From the NCBI GenBank assembly GCA_005223075.1, contig NJBO01000008.1, positions 38,050 to 102,049 of the forward strand: a stretch of DNA of 64,000 nucleotides, read 5' to 3'. The notes beneath the pieces are model-generated. The model had not been told where the DNA came from. It saw only the letters and a list, made by a program, of their open reading frames with translations, and did not search any database. The stretch is from a candidate division TA06 bacterium B3_TA06 (GTDB taxonomy: Bacteria; Hydrothermota; Tepidihabitantia; B3-TA06). A program made the translations under genes and the position numbers. The stretch's first letter is position 1; each line of letters starts with the position of its first letter. Shown in pieces: positions 7,801 through 15,772 of this stretch.

Positions 7801-8703
7801 ATGAAGCGGGAAGAACTTCTCAAGCCTGAGACCCTGGCAAGGCTTCGAGGCCTGGATCTTAAGGCACGACTTGTAGTGGAAGGCTTTTTGGAAGGTCTGC
7901 ACCGCTCGCCATACAAGGGATTTTCTGTCGAGTTCTCCGAGTACCGCCCGTATATCCCAGGCGACGAACCTCGTCGCATCGACTGGAAGGTTTATGCCAA
8001 GCGAGACCGCTTCTACGTGAAGGAGTATCAGGAAGAGACCAACCTTCGCGCCATGCTTTTAGTGGACTCCTCAGGCTCGATGGCTTACCGTTCAGGAAGT
8101 GTTACGAGTGCGCTTTCCAAACTGGATTACGCCACCACACTCGCCGCAGCACTTGCCTATCTTCTGATCAAGCAGAAGGACGCGGTGGGTCTTGCCACCT
8201 TCGATACCCGGATCAGGTCCTACATCCCGCCTCGCTCGTCGCGTAACTACCTGCAGCTGCTCCTGGCAAGGCTTGAGAACCTGACAGCAGGCGGGGAAAC
8301 GAACCTTGCGGAAAGCCTTCACAGCCTGGCCGAACGATTGCGCAAGCGAGGTCTGGTGATACTCTTCTCAGATCTCTTCGACGATCCGGACCGGGTGCTC
8401 TTCGCTTTGCGCCACTTTCGTCATCGCAAGCACGAAGTTATTCTCTTTCATATTCTTGACCCCATGGAGGAGAGCTTTGATTTCTCATCACCCACGAGGC
8501 TTGTTGATATGGAGACGCGTAAGGAGGCAAGCCTTGATCCCCGTCTTGTTCGTGCAGAGTATCGCAAGGCGCTTGAAGATTACCGGTTCCGCCTGCGAAG
8601 CACATGCTCGGAACATCACATAGACTACAATCCGATCCTTACCGATCAGAGCTTTGAGCACGCCTTGTTTCGTTACCTTGAGAAGCGCCGCAGACTAAGA
8701 TGA
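7801..8703 (+). CDS. DUF58 / vWA-like domain protein
   Basis: A 300-residue protein of the DUF58 family, usually encoded beside MoxR ATPases and Bat proteins. The hallmark block EYRPYIPGDEPRRIDWK (about residues 42-58) is present, and the following von Willebrand A fold keeps a MIDAS-like DSSGSM (about 89-94). Such proteins are thought to be cytoplasmic partners in MoxR-type maturation or envelope-stress systems. Here no MoxR gene is in view; the gene starts seven bases after panC and is followed by the BatA-like membrane protein gene after a repeat-filled gap. Its molecular role is unknown. Confidence 0.85.
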   Translation: MKREELLKPETLARLRGLDLKARLVVEGFLEGLHRSPYKGFSVEFSEYRPYIPGDEPRRIDWKVYAKRDRFYVKEYQEETNLRAMLLVDSSGSMAYRSGSVTSALSKLDYATTLAAALAYLLIKQKDAVGLATFDTRIRSYIPPRSSRNYLQLLLARLENLTAGGETNLAESLHSLAERLRKRGLVILFSDLFDDPDRVLFALRHFRHRKHEVILFHILDPMEESFDFSSPTRLVDMETRKEASLDPRLVRAEYRKALEDYRFRLRSTCSEHHIDYNPILTDQSFEHALFRYLEKRRRLR

Positions 8704-8747
8704 TGACTGCTGGTAATCATCCGGTTCTTCTTTGTGACCGAAGCTAC

Positions 8748-8796
8748 GTAGTGCGAACCCTTAGGTTCGCCGCGAGGCTAAAGCCTCGCACTACAT
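8748..8796. repeat. GTAGTGCGAACC ... GCACTAC paired-hairpin repeat
   Basis: GTAGTGCGAACC-TT-AGGTTCGC and CGCGAGGCT-AA-AGCCTCGCACTAC: two small hairpins enclosed by GTAGTGCGA / TCGCACTAC ends. Related copies are at 20909-20955, 23074-23165 and, in part, 1622-1646 and 62252-62290. Confidence 0.75.
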
Positions 8797-8848
8797 GTTT
8801 ATTTCCTCCCACTTGGTGGAGAACGCGTAGCGCGAAGGGAGCATTTTT

Positions 8849-10696
8849 ATGATCAGCTTTGCCAACCCCTGGTATTTGTTACTTATGCCTCTGGCGTCAG
8901 GGCCGTTGGTTCTTCATCTACTCAGTCGCCGGAAGATGAAACGTACCGAGTTCAGCTCGCTTTTCTTCCTGCGAAAGCTTCGTGAGCGCCGTTTCCGCTG
9001 GCTCAAGCTTCGCGACGTTCTCCTCCTCATACTTCGCACCTTGTTCCTGATGTTCCTGGTTCTTGCCCTGGCCGGACCCATATGGAAAGGCCGTTTCCCC
9101 TTGGGTAAGGTGAGGGCAGATGTAGTCGTTATCCTCGATGACTCCTACTCAACCACGGCGCGTTTTGGCGATCTGAAAGCAACCGCCTCTCGGCTTCTTG
9201 ACGAACTCTCGCTTGGCAGCCGAGTTGCGTTGCTTTCTCCATCCGGCTCTTTATGGGACACCGTATGGGGTGAACCTGAATCCGCTGCCGAAAGGATACA
9301 AGCCCTTGCATCTTCCCAGAGCGGGCGCGATCTTCAGGCTGCATGGCTAAAGGCCTTAAAGCTTTTAGATAAGAGCCGTGCGTCTACGCGGCGCGTGGCA
9401 TTAATCTCCGACGGACAGGAGCACGCGCTCGGTTTCCTGGAAAACCAACGTATCCCTTCAGACGTCGAGGTGTTCTGTTTTATAGACGAGGCAAGTTTTC
9501 CAGCCAATACCTCCATCCTTGATGTTGAGCTTTATCCTGGTTTCCCGCTGCCGGGCGAAGAACGGTTCTTGCGTATTCGATTAGGGCGTTCGGGAAAGAA
9601 GGTTGAGAAAACCCTCTCGCTCTGGGTGGACGAACGGATGGTTGAGGAGCGCAGGATAAGATTGTCCGAGGGCCGGAAGGAGATTGAGTTCAGGCTTCCA
9701 CAGGCAGCTCAGGAGGTAAGGGTAGCTCTTGATCCGGACTCGATTCCTGCAGACGATCAGCGGTTTGTTCTCGCATCCGGCGGCAGGCGTTTGCGCATAA
9801 GTCTTGTGGGGGATGCGGGTTCGGATTTCCTTGAGCTTGCCTTAAGGGTCGGAGGCGACCTGGAGGTGCAAAGAGTTCGACCTGCCGGCGCTGCTCGACT
9901 CTCTTCTTCCTCTTACGATGTTCTCATCTGGGACGGTGCCACTTCGTGTCCTTTCCAGGCCCGCACCGCCGCTTCCCAGGGCTTAGCGGTTCTCATCCTG
10001 CTTGACGGCGACGTGGAAGATGTCGCGGGCGCATTTAACTCCCTGGGCGTCTCATCTGGAGAAGGCTTTGAGATCCTTGGACCATCCTCACTCTTCGCGG
10101 ATCTCGAGGAGCAAGACCGCCGCCAGATGCGGATTAAGCGTTATGCGCGGCTCGAGCCCACAGGGGCCAAGGTTATACTCCCATTGAGCGGCGGTGATCC
10201 CCTGATGCTGGCCGATACCTCACAGGATATCTACTACCTTGCCACGCGGTTCACAGCCCAGCATACAGAGCTTGTTTACCGTGCGCTCTTTCCGGCTATC
10301 TTACAGCGGATAGTTACCTACGTGGCAGGGGAGAAATCGCAGCGAGAACGTTTTATCGGCGATACCCTGCGCGTGAGGGTCCAAAAAGGTGAACCGCTTT
10401 TTGTGGAAACGCCCCGGTTGCATTACGAGATTACCCCAAGACAATCGGATGGGGGCTATGTAGTGGAGTTTAGCCATACCTCTGATGGTGGTTTCTACAG
10501 GATCGGCGCGGAGGGCTTCGTTGTTAATCCTGATCCTGCGGAGGCATCTGTTGCAAAGATAACCACTCCCGATCTCCAAAAACGCGGGGTCAAGGTCTAT
10601 CCATTGGGTGCATCAGTTCCGCGCAAGCTGTGGTTCTGGTTCCTCATTCTTGCCGCAGCGTGCCTGGCAGCGGAGTTTTTGTTCATCTTTCTGTAG
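8849..10696 (+). CDS. BatA/aerotolerance-type membrane protein with vWA domain
   Basis: A 615-residue protein with the N-terminal BatA module: MISFANPWYLLLMPL, a membrane segment, the Arg/Lys-rich HLLSRRKMKRTEF, then a second segment near residues 55-75 (LLLILRTLFLMFLVLALAG). A von Willebrand A domain follows (VVVILDDSYST, about 91-101, an imperfect MIDAS), then a long beta-rich region, and a last membrane helix at the extreme C-terminus. It fits the family usually paired with DUF58 proteins and MoxR ATPases, acting at the inner membrane. The preceding DUF58 gene supports this. Function is not defined biochemically for the family. Confidence 0.8.
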   Translation: MISFANPWYLLLMPLASGPLVLHLLSRRKMKRTEFSSLFFLRKLRERRFRWLKLRDVLLLILRTLFLMFLVLALAGPIWKGRFPLGKVRADVVVILDDSYSTTARFGDLKATASRLLDELSLGSRVALLSPSGSLWDTVWGEPESAAERIQALASSQSGRDLQAAWLKALKLLDKSRASTRRVALISDGQEHALGFLENQRIPSDVEVFCFIDEASFPANTSILDVELYPGFPLPGEERFLRIRLGRSGKKVEKTLSLWVDERMVEERRIRLSEGRKEIEFRLPQAAQEVRVALDPDSIPADDQRFVLASGGRRLRISLVGDAGSDFLELALRVGGDLEVQRVRPAGAARLSSSSYDVLIWDGATSCPFQARTAASQGLAVLILLDGDVEDVAGAFNSLGVSSGEGFEILGPSSLFADLEEQDRRQMRIKRYARLEPTGAKVILPLSGGDPLMLADTSQDIYYLATRFTAQHTELVYRALFPAILQRIVTYVAGEKSQRERFIGDTLRVRVQKGEPLFVETPRLHYEITPRQSDGGYVVEFSHTSDGGFYRIGAEGFVVNPDPAEASVAKITTPDLQKRGVKVYPLGASVPRKLWFWFLILAAACLAAEFLFIFL

Positions 10697-10851
10697 AAAT
10701 CACGTGGGAACAGACTCAGCGGGTACTCGCCGGGTGCTATAATCCATTAATTTTTATCCGCAGATTTGAACTCTGGTAGGGTTCTCCTTCGGAGTCGCAG
10801 ATGACACAGATTAAGGGCTTATACCATGAGCCGTAAACCGTAAGTCCCCTC
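10697..10851. other. intergenic with repeat remnants
   Basis: The stretch holds fragments resembling 'CCGCAGATTTGAACTC' and 'GATGACACAGATTAAG', like the CACAGATT-type element at 35355-35506, and a 'GAGCCGTAAACCGTAAG' tract like that at 12465-12580. No gene is apparent. Confidence 0.5.
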
Positions 10852-10879
10852 TTGACAAGGGTTTTTTTGAGGGTAGAGT
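10852..10879 (+). promoter_or_regulatory. promoter of the SBBP/sorting-domain gene
   Basis: TTGACA (10852-10857), 16-bp spacer with a T7 run, TAGAGT (10874-10879). Leader of about 30 bases with AAGGAGG before the ATG at 10916. Confidence 0.7.
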
Positions 10880-10915
10880 GTAATTGGTAAAAATCACACA
10901 GTCAAGGAGGTCGTA

Positions 10916-12454
10916 ATGAAGCGTGTGTTCGTATTAACAATCAGCGTGCTGCTGGTTAGCGCGGTTGGTTTAACCGCCCAGGTTGTCGAAGAATGGGTAG
11001 CTCGCTACGACGGACAGGCAAACGGCCTTGATATTGCCAAAGCCTTGGCAATAGACGATGAAGACAACGTGTACGTTACAGGCTACAGCGACGGTTCAGG
11101 AACTAACTCTGACTATGCGACCGTAAAGTACAACTCCTCAGGCGTCGAGCAATGGGCAGCTCGCTACGACGGCCCGGCAAGCTTTCAAGATGGAGGCCGA
11201 GCCATGGCAATAGACGGTGCAGGCAACGTCTACGTTACAGGCATGAGCTGGGGTTCAGGAACCTCCGATGACTATGCGACCGTCAAGTACGGCTCCACAG
11301 GTGTCCAGCAATGGGTAGCCCGATACGACGGTCCGGGAAACGTTAGTGATGGAGCCACTGCCATAGCAATAGACGGTGAAGGCAACACCTACGTTACAGG
11401 CGCCAGCGGCGATGACTATGCGACCGTAAAGTACAACTCTTCAGGCGTCGAGCAATGGGTAGCCCGGTACGACGGTCCAGGGGACGATGAAGATTATGCT
11501 ACCGCCATGGCAATAGACGATGCAGGCAACGTCTACGTCACAGGCTGGAGCTTGGGTTCAGAAGTCGACAATGACTATGCGACCGTAAAGTATAATTCCT
11601 CAGGGGTCGAGGAATGGGCAGCCCGGTACGACGGCCCGGCAGGCGGTGACGATTTAGCTTTTGCCATGGGGGTTGATGGTTCAGGCAACGTCTACGCGAC
11701 AGGCACCAGCTCCGGTGACTATGCGACTGTAAAGTATAATTCCTCAGGGGTCGAGCAATGGGCAGCCCGGTACGACGGCCCGGCAAGCGGTAACGATTTA
11801 GCTTTTGCCATGGCAGTTGACGGTTCAGGCAACGTCTACGCGGCAGGCACCAGCTCCGGTGACTATGCGACTGTAAAGTATAATTCCTCAGGGGTCGAGC
11901 AATGGGCAGCCCGATACGACGGACCGGCAAGCGGTGGAGGAGTCTATGCCATAGCTGTTGATGGTACAGGCAGCGTCTACGTTACAGGCTACAGCGAGGG
12001 TTCAGGAACCTCTACTGACTATGCGACCGTAAAGTATAACTCCTCAGGGGTCGAGGAATGGGTAGCCCGGTACGACGGCCCGGCAAGCGGTAATGATGAA
12101 GCCTTTGCTCTGGCGCTTGACGGTACAGGCAACGTCTACGTAACAGGCTTGAGCGAAGGTTCAGGAACCAACTGGGACTATGCTACCGTAAAGTATAGCC
12201 AGGGGTCAGGTGTGGCGGAAGCTCCGGAATCCTCCCCCATACTGGTTTCTACCTCTCTCAACCGATTGTCCTACGAACTCTCAGGCAGCGCTTCGCTTAC
12301 CCTGTACTCTGCCGATGGGCGAAAGGTGCTTGAAGAAATGGTGGAAGGCCAAGGTATCTGGGAAGCGCCAGCATCGTTAGCCCAGGGCGTCTATTTCGTA
12401 CGTTTAGAAGCGGGTTCCTTCAACGCTACAAAAAAGCTGATTCTTCACAGATAA
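10916..12454 (+). CDS. secreted SBBP beta-propeller protein with Por-type sorting domain
   Basis: A 512-residue exported protein. A Sec signal peptide (MKRVFVLTISVLLVSAVGLTA) is followed by eight SBBP repeats of 48-54 residues, each with W[VA]ARYDGP, an AxAxDGxGNVYVTG core and DYATVKYNSSG. The last 75 residues are a Por-type secretion/adhesion domain (LSGSASLTLYSADGRKVL ... GVYFVRL ... KKLILHR), which in type IX systems targets proteins across the outer membrane to the surface. Repeats five and six are copies of an almost identical 144-bp DNA unit (11597-11884), so the propeller is still gaining or losing blades. Ligand unknown. AAGGAGG precedes the ATG. Confidence 0.85.
   Translation: MKRVFVLTISVLLVSAVGLTAQVVEEWVARYDGQANGLDIAKALAIDDEDNVYVTGYSDGSGTNSDYATVKYNSSGVEQWAARYDGPASFQDGGRAMAIDGAGNVYVTGMSWGSGTSDDYATVKYGSTGVQQWVARYDGPGNVSDGATAIAIDGEGNTYVTGASGDDYATVKYNSSGVEQWVARYDGPGDDEDYATAMAIDDAGNVYVTGWSLGSEVDNDYATVKYNSSGVEEWAARYDGPAGGDDLAFAMGVDGSGNVYATGTSSGDYATVKYNSSGVEQWAARYDGPASGNDLAFAMAVDGSGNVYAAGTSSGDYATVKYNSSGVEQWAARYDGPASGGGVYAIAVDGTGSVYVTGYSEGSGTSTDYATVKYNSSGVEEWVARYDGPASGNDEAFALALDGTGNVYVTGLSEGSGTNWDYATVKYSQGSGVAEAPESSPILVSTSLNRLSYELSGSASLTLYSADGRKVLEEMVEGQGIWEAPASLAQGVYFVRLEAGSFNATKKLILHR
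11597..11884 (+). repeat. 144-bp tandem duplication within the SBBP gene
   Basis: Two successive 144-bp units, each starting TCCTCAGGGGTCGAG, differ at only a few positions. Each encodes one 48-residue SBBP blade, shorter than the neighbouring 52-54 residue blades, so both the deletion and the duplication look recent. Confidence 0.8.
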
Positions 12455-12464
12455 CCACCAGCCG

Positions 12465-12580
12465 CCTGCCGTAGGCTGTGAGCCGTTAGCCGTGGGCTGT
12501 AAGTCGTCAGCTGTGTGCGGTCAGCGCCAGGCGGTAAGCTGTGAGCGGTAGGCGGTGAGCGGATGGCGGGGGGCGGGTGC
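12465..12580. repeat. degenerate AGCCGTNGGC-type tract
   Basis: About ten loose copies of an 8-11 bp motif such as GCCGTAGGC, GAGCCGTTAGC, GTGGGCTGTAAG and GCTGTGAGCGGTAGG occupy the gap before mgtE. Shorter tracts occur at about 10826-10850 and 39108-39130. Confidence 0.6.
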
Positions 12581-12583
12581 ACG

Positions 12584-12611
12584 TTGACAATCATGTTTAC
12601 AAAAGTATGAT
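12584..12611 (+). promoter_or_regulatory. mgtE promoter (leaderless)
   Basis: TTGACA (12584-12589), 16-bp spacer, TATGAT (12606-12611), six bases, then ATG at 12618. There is no room for a 5' leader, so an M-box type magnesium riboswitch is excluded if this promoter is used. Confidence 0.75.
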
Positions 12612-12617
12612 TCGTGC

Positions 12618-13964
12618 ATGGATGCGGATTTTCTCGACCGCGTAGAAGACCTGCTTGAGCAGGGCAAGACCGCCGAGCTCAAGGAGATTCTTGAGAGAAT
12701 ACCTGCTCGACATCTGGCTCGTGTGCTTGAGCGTCTGGACCGTGACGATCTTATAGCGCTCTTCCGTTTGATAGACACCGACAAGGCAGCTGACGTTATC
12801 CTGGAACTCGATGACGCTACCCTTGACGTGGTTCTGAGCGAGCTTGAAAACGAGCGTATCTCCAAGCTTGTAGAGGAGCTGGATTCCGACGACGCGGCCG
12901 ATATCGTTGCCGAGATGTCTGCAGAGGACCGCGCCGCGGTCATTGCAAGGCTTCCTGCCGATGACCGCCGGGACCTTGGCGAGCTCCTTCACTTCCCCCC
13001 AGACACCGCGGGCGGTCGTATGACAGTGGATTTCCTTCACACCTATACCAACGATACCGTGCAGCAGGTTACCAAACGCCTTCGGCGCAAGGGGCCTGAT
13101 CCTCATTACTCAAGCCTTCTCTTCGTAACCGACCGCAAGGGTCACTTTGAAGGGGCGTTGGAGATAGATAAGCTTCTCTTCCATTCCCCACGCGCCAAGA
13201 TTCGCGATCTCGCAGTGCCTTATCCTGTGAAGGCGTTTCTTCTTGAGGATCAGGAGAGCGTGGCCCGTAAGGCGGAGAAGGCTGAGGTGCCCATCGTTCC
13301 TGTTGTGGACGAGCAGGATAAACTCAGAGGCATAATAACCATCGAGGACATCATCGACGTGATCCGGGAAGAGACCACCGAGGACATCTACCGTTCAGGC
13401 GGTGTAGGCGCTGAGACATCGCTTTTTGAATCGCCGGTGCGCTCGGCTGGCAGGCGTCTGCCCTGGCTTCTGGTTAATCTCGGCACTGCATTCGTGGCGG
13501 CAAGCGTGATAGGCCTATTCCAGAATACAATCAGATCCCTGGTGGCGGTTACCATCTTTCTTCCTATAGTTGCCGGACTGGGAGGAAACGCAGGTTCACA
13601 GACCGTGGTGATGGTGATTCGCAGCTTGGCTTTGGGAGAGATTACTTCCTCCGACGCCTGGCGACTGCTGCGGCGTCAGCTCTTAACCTGTTTTCTTTTG
13701 GGCCTTGGCGCCGGGATTCTTGTGGGTGTGGGTGCACTTATCTTTCGACTCCCGATAATCCTTGCGCCGCTGGTGTTTCTTGCGCTCGTAATCAACATCA
13801 TCATCGGCGGCATAGTAGGGACCCTTGTGCCTATGATACTGCGCAGGTTGAAGTTTGATCCGTCTCTTGCATCCAGTATCTTTCTTACAGCTACTACCGA
13901 TACCCTGGGGTTTCTTGTACTTCTTGGTCTTGCCACGCTGGCTCTTCAATACTTCCCTGCCTGA
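12618..13964 (+). CDS. mgtE: magnesium transporter MgtE
   Basis: A 448-residue inner-membrane Mg2+ channel, the usual length. The N-terminal superhelical MgtE_N domain (about residues 20-125) has the typical Asp/Glu-rich helices (DSDDAADIVAEM). Two CBS domains follow (about 130-255, ending GIITIEDIIDVI), which sense cytosolic Mg2+. The membrane domain begins with RLPWLLVNL and contains GLGGNAGSQTVV, the conserved pore-lining signature, and five helices. Its stop codon overlaps the ATG of recO by one base (TGATG). The leaderless promoter upstream sets the start. Confidence 0.93.
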   Translation: MDADFLDRVEDLLEQGKTAELKEILERIPARHLARVLERLDRDDLIALFRLIDTDKAADVILELDDATLDVVLSELENERISKLVEELDSDDAADIVAEMSAEDRAAVIARLPADDRRDLGELLHFPPDTAGGRMTVDFLHTYTNDTVQQVTKRLRRKGPDPHYSSLLFVTDRKGHFEGALEIDKLLFHSPRAKIRDLAVPYPVKAFLLEDQESVARKAEKAEVPIVPVVDEQDKLRGIITIEDIIDVIREETTEDIYRSGGVGAETSLFESPVRSAGRRLPWLLVNLGTAFVAASVIGLFQNTIRSLVAVTIFLPIVAGLGGNAGSQTVVMVIRSLALGEITSSDAWRLLRRQLLTCFLLGLGAGILVGVGALIFRLPIILAPLVFLALVINIIIGGIVGTLVPMILRRLKFDPSLASSIFLTATTDTLGFLVLLGLATLALQYFPA

Positions 13965-14695
13965 TGTCTGCCCTTGTCCGTTCCGAAGGTCTTGTGTTGC
14001 GGACCCGTGCTTTCCGCGAGTCTTCCAAGATTGCCACCGTTCTCACCCGCCGTACCGGTCGCGTTGATCTCCTGGCACGAGGAGCACGTAAGCCAGGATC
14101 GCGCTTCGGCGCTGGGCTTGAGATAGGCACGGAGGGGGAATTTATTTACTACGAACGGGAGAACAAGAGCTTGTGGACACTTTCATCTGCGGACATCCTT
14201 CGCTCACACCAGAGCTTAAGGGAGAATCCTGAAACGCTTACCCTGCTTGCCCGGATAATGAAACTTTTAGCCCATCTTTCTCAGCCTGGTCAGAGTAATC
14301 CTGGACTCTACAATCTCACGCTTGCAGTGCTTAACGCTCTGGAGACAAGCAAAGCCCCAGATGCGCTTCACGACCTTTTCGTCTGGCGAGCTACTGCACT
14401 TAGCGGTTATCCGCCTCGAATAGATGAAGTCTGCCTTGTATGTGGCAAATCCGAGGCGATTAATTTCTCTGTTTCTCAAGGAGGTTTCGTCTGCTCCGAA
14501 CATTCCCAGGGTGAGAAGAACGTATTTCGTCTTAATATTCAAGAGCGCGATATTCTTGTTCGCTTGAGTGATGCTCCGGTTGGCGAGATTAAGGGAAAGC
14601 TTTCCTCGACCCTGTCAAGACTTATCCGACAATACGCCAGCTACCACCTGCACGCCGACGAACGCCTCATCCCGCCCGTAACACCCCATCCGTAA
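13964..14695 (+). CDS. recO: DNA repair protein RecO
   Basis: A 243-residue RecO, the mediator that helps load RecA on SSB-coated single strands in gap repair. The N-terminal OB-fold begins SEGLVLRTRAFRESSKI, with LLARGARKPGSRFG in the loop, and a helical domain follows. The zinc finger is visible as CLVCGKS ... GGFVCSEH (about residues 158-180). The start overlaps the mgtE stop. The C-terminus is odd: its last codons and the TAA stop (VTPHP-stop) are encoded by the CCCGTAACACC repeat, so the original tail has been replaced or extended by repeat sequence. Confidence 0.9.
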   Translation: MSALVRSEGLVLRTRAFRESSKIATVLTRRTGRVDLLARGARKPGSRFGAGLEIGTEGEFIYYERENKSLWTLSSADILRSHQSLRENPETLTLLARIMKLLAHLSQPGQSNPGLYNLTLAVLNALETSKAPDALHDLFVWRATALSGYPPRIDEVCLVCGKSEAINFSVSQGGFVCSEHSQGEKNVFRLNIQERDILVRLSDAPVGEIKGKLSSTLSRLIRQYASYHLHADERLIPPVTPHP

Positions 14696-14706
14696 CACAC
14701 CACCCC
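14674..14706. repeat. CCGTAACAC repeats, recO end
   Basis: CCCGTAACACC and CCGTAACACACC in tandem. The second copy contains the TAA stop codon of recO. The same unit occurs at 24756-24780, 24844-24861, 31806-31822, 44389-44425 and 52099-52122. Confidence 0.75.
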
Positions 14707-14759
14707 TGGACATCCTCGCAACGATACATCCTAATATGTGAACGACGAGAAATATCGCG

Positions 14760-15593
14760 CTATTCTGTGATCGGCAATATCCAGAAGTTAAAGTCAGCGG
14801 GATAGTCGGAATCCGCCAGCGCATCCTTACGGATTATCCCGACTACCAGCGGTGAATCGCCCAGCGTCACTTCGGTTTCCCAGCGGTCATCCCAATGCTC
14901 GGCTTCGTTCACTATAGGAACAAACCTTACCGCTTCGCTTCCTATGGCAAACGAGACCAAAAGTGTTGTGTCGGCTACCGTTCTCAGATTAAGGGAGAGC
15001 TTTGTCCCTGATACAACCTTTGGGAATTCCTCCAGAGTGATGAGCGAGTCTGAGGATTCGATTATCGTGTTAAGTTCACCACCTTTAATCCCCACCGAGA
15101 AGATCCTGGTGGTGTTGGTGTCCGAGCGCTCCCCGGTGATGGAGTAGCCTACCATCTCCCAGTCGCCGTTGTCTGCAAACTGCGCCCACTGGATACGTTC
15201 GCTTGAGAGTTCCTTCCCTGCTGCATACTCGGTGCCGTCTTCTCTGCTTATGAGGTTATAGTTCAGTGTGCCTTTGTATCTTCTTATAACTGCCACAAGC
15301 GCCGAGTCGCCGACGGTAACGATGGTGTCGCCTTTGATCTTCTCATTGAAGTAGATGGCAAGGCTCTCGGACTCAAAGGTTGTGTTTAGCTTGATCCCGG
15401 TCACTATCCATAGGCTGTCAACCATAATCGAATCTGCCTCAGGTATCGCTAGATCAAGAGATAGTTCGATTGGGGTCAGCCGCTCGATTTCCGATTCCAC
15501 TATCTCTTTGATACGTTCTTCTGCGGCCTGCTGGTCAAATGGATTGCAGGCCAGCATCACCAGAAGGGGTAGGATCGAAAGATATCTGCGCAT
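14760..15593 (-). CDS. predicted lipoprotein, unknown function
   Basis: A 277-residue protein with a lipoprotein signal: MRRYLSILPLLVMLAC, lipobox LVMLAC with Cys 16. The mature part is acidic, beta-rich and without a domain I recognise; it starts with a helix (AAEERIKEIVESEIERL) and contains several repeated Ser/Thr-Asp strands (GDSALVAVI, GDSPLVVGI). Probably anchored in the outer or inner membrane facing the periplasm. The ATG follows a TTGACC/TAAGAT promoter by five bases, so the mRNA is predicted leaderless. It converges on recO across the CCGTAACAC repeats. Confidence 0.7.
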   Translation of the reverse strand: MRRYLSILPLLVMLACNPFDQQAAEERIKEIVESEIERLTPIELSLDLAIPEADSIMVDSLWIVTGIKLNTTFESESLAIYFNEKIKGDTIVTVGDSALVAVIRRYKGTLNYNLISREDGTEYAAGKELSSERIQWAQFADNGDWEMVGYSITGERSDTNTTRIFSVGIKGGELNTIIESSDSLITLEEFPKVVSGTKLSLNLRTVADTTLLVSFAIGSEAVRFVPIVNEAEHWDDRWETEVTLGDSPLVVGIIRKDALADSDYPADFNFWILPITE

Positions 15594-15598
15594 GTCCT

Positions 15599-15626
15599 AT
15601 CTTACGCGGATTCGGAAAGAGGTCAA
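15599..15626 (-). promoter_or_regulatory. promoter of the lipoprotein gene (leaderless)
   Basis: Minus strand: TTGACC (15621-15626), 16-bp spacer, TAAGAT (15599-15604), five bases, ATG at 15593. No Shine-Dalgarno. Confidence 0.65.
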
Positions 15627-15691
15627 TCCTTTAAATGCTTCTTTTTCAGAATCCTCCTTTCCGCCTGACGGCGGAAAGATCGGAGAACCTG

Positions 15692-15756
15692 TAGGGGCGA
15701 CGCAGAGCCTGCCCCTTGAGATGCTTGACATCTCATAGGGTATGCCTCGCCCCGAA
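15692..15756. repeat. GTAGGGGC inverted repeat (reverse of the 1553 copy)
   Basis: GTAGGGGCGACGCAGAGCC ... CCTTGAGATGCTTGACATCTCATAGGGTATGCC, closely matching the complement of 1560-1610. It lies between two minus-strand genes. Confidence 0.7.
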
Positions 15757-15772
15757 AGTGTATCAGGTTGTA

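Noticed and set aside
12597..13106. 169-codon minus-strand open frame
   Set aside because: Antisense to mgtE, which has clear family motifs and a promoter.
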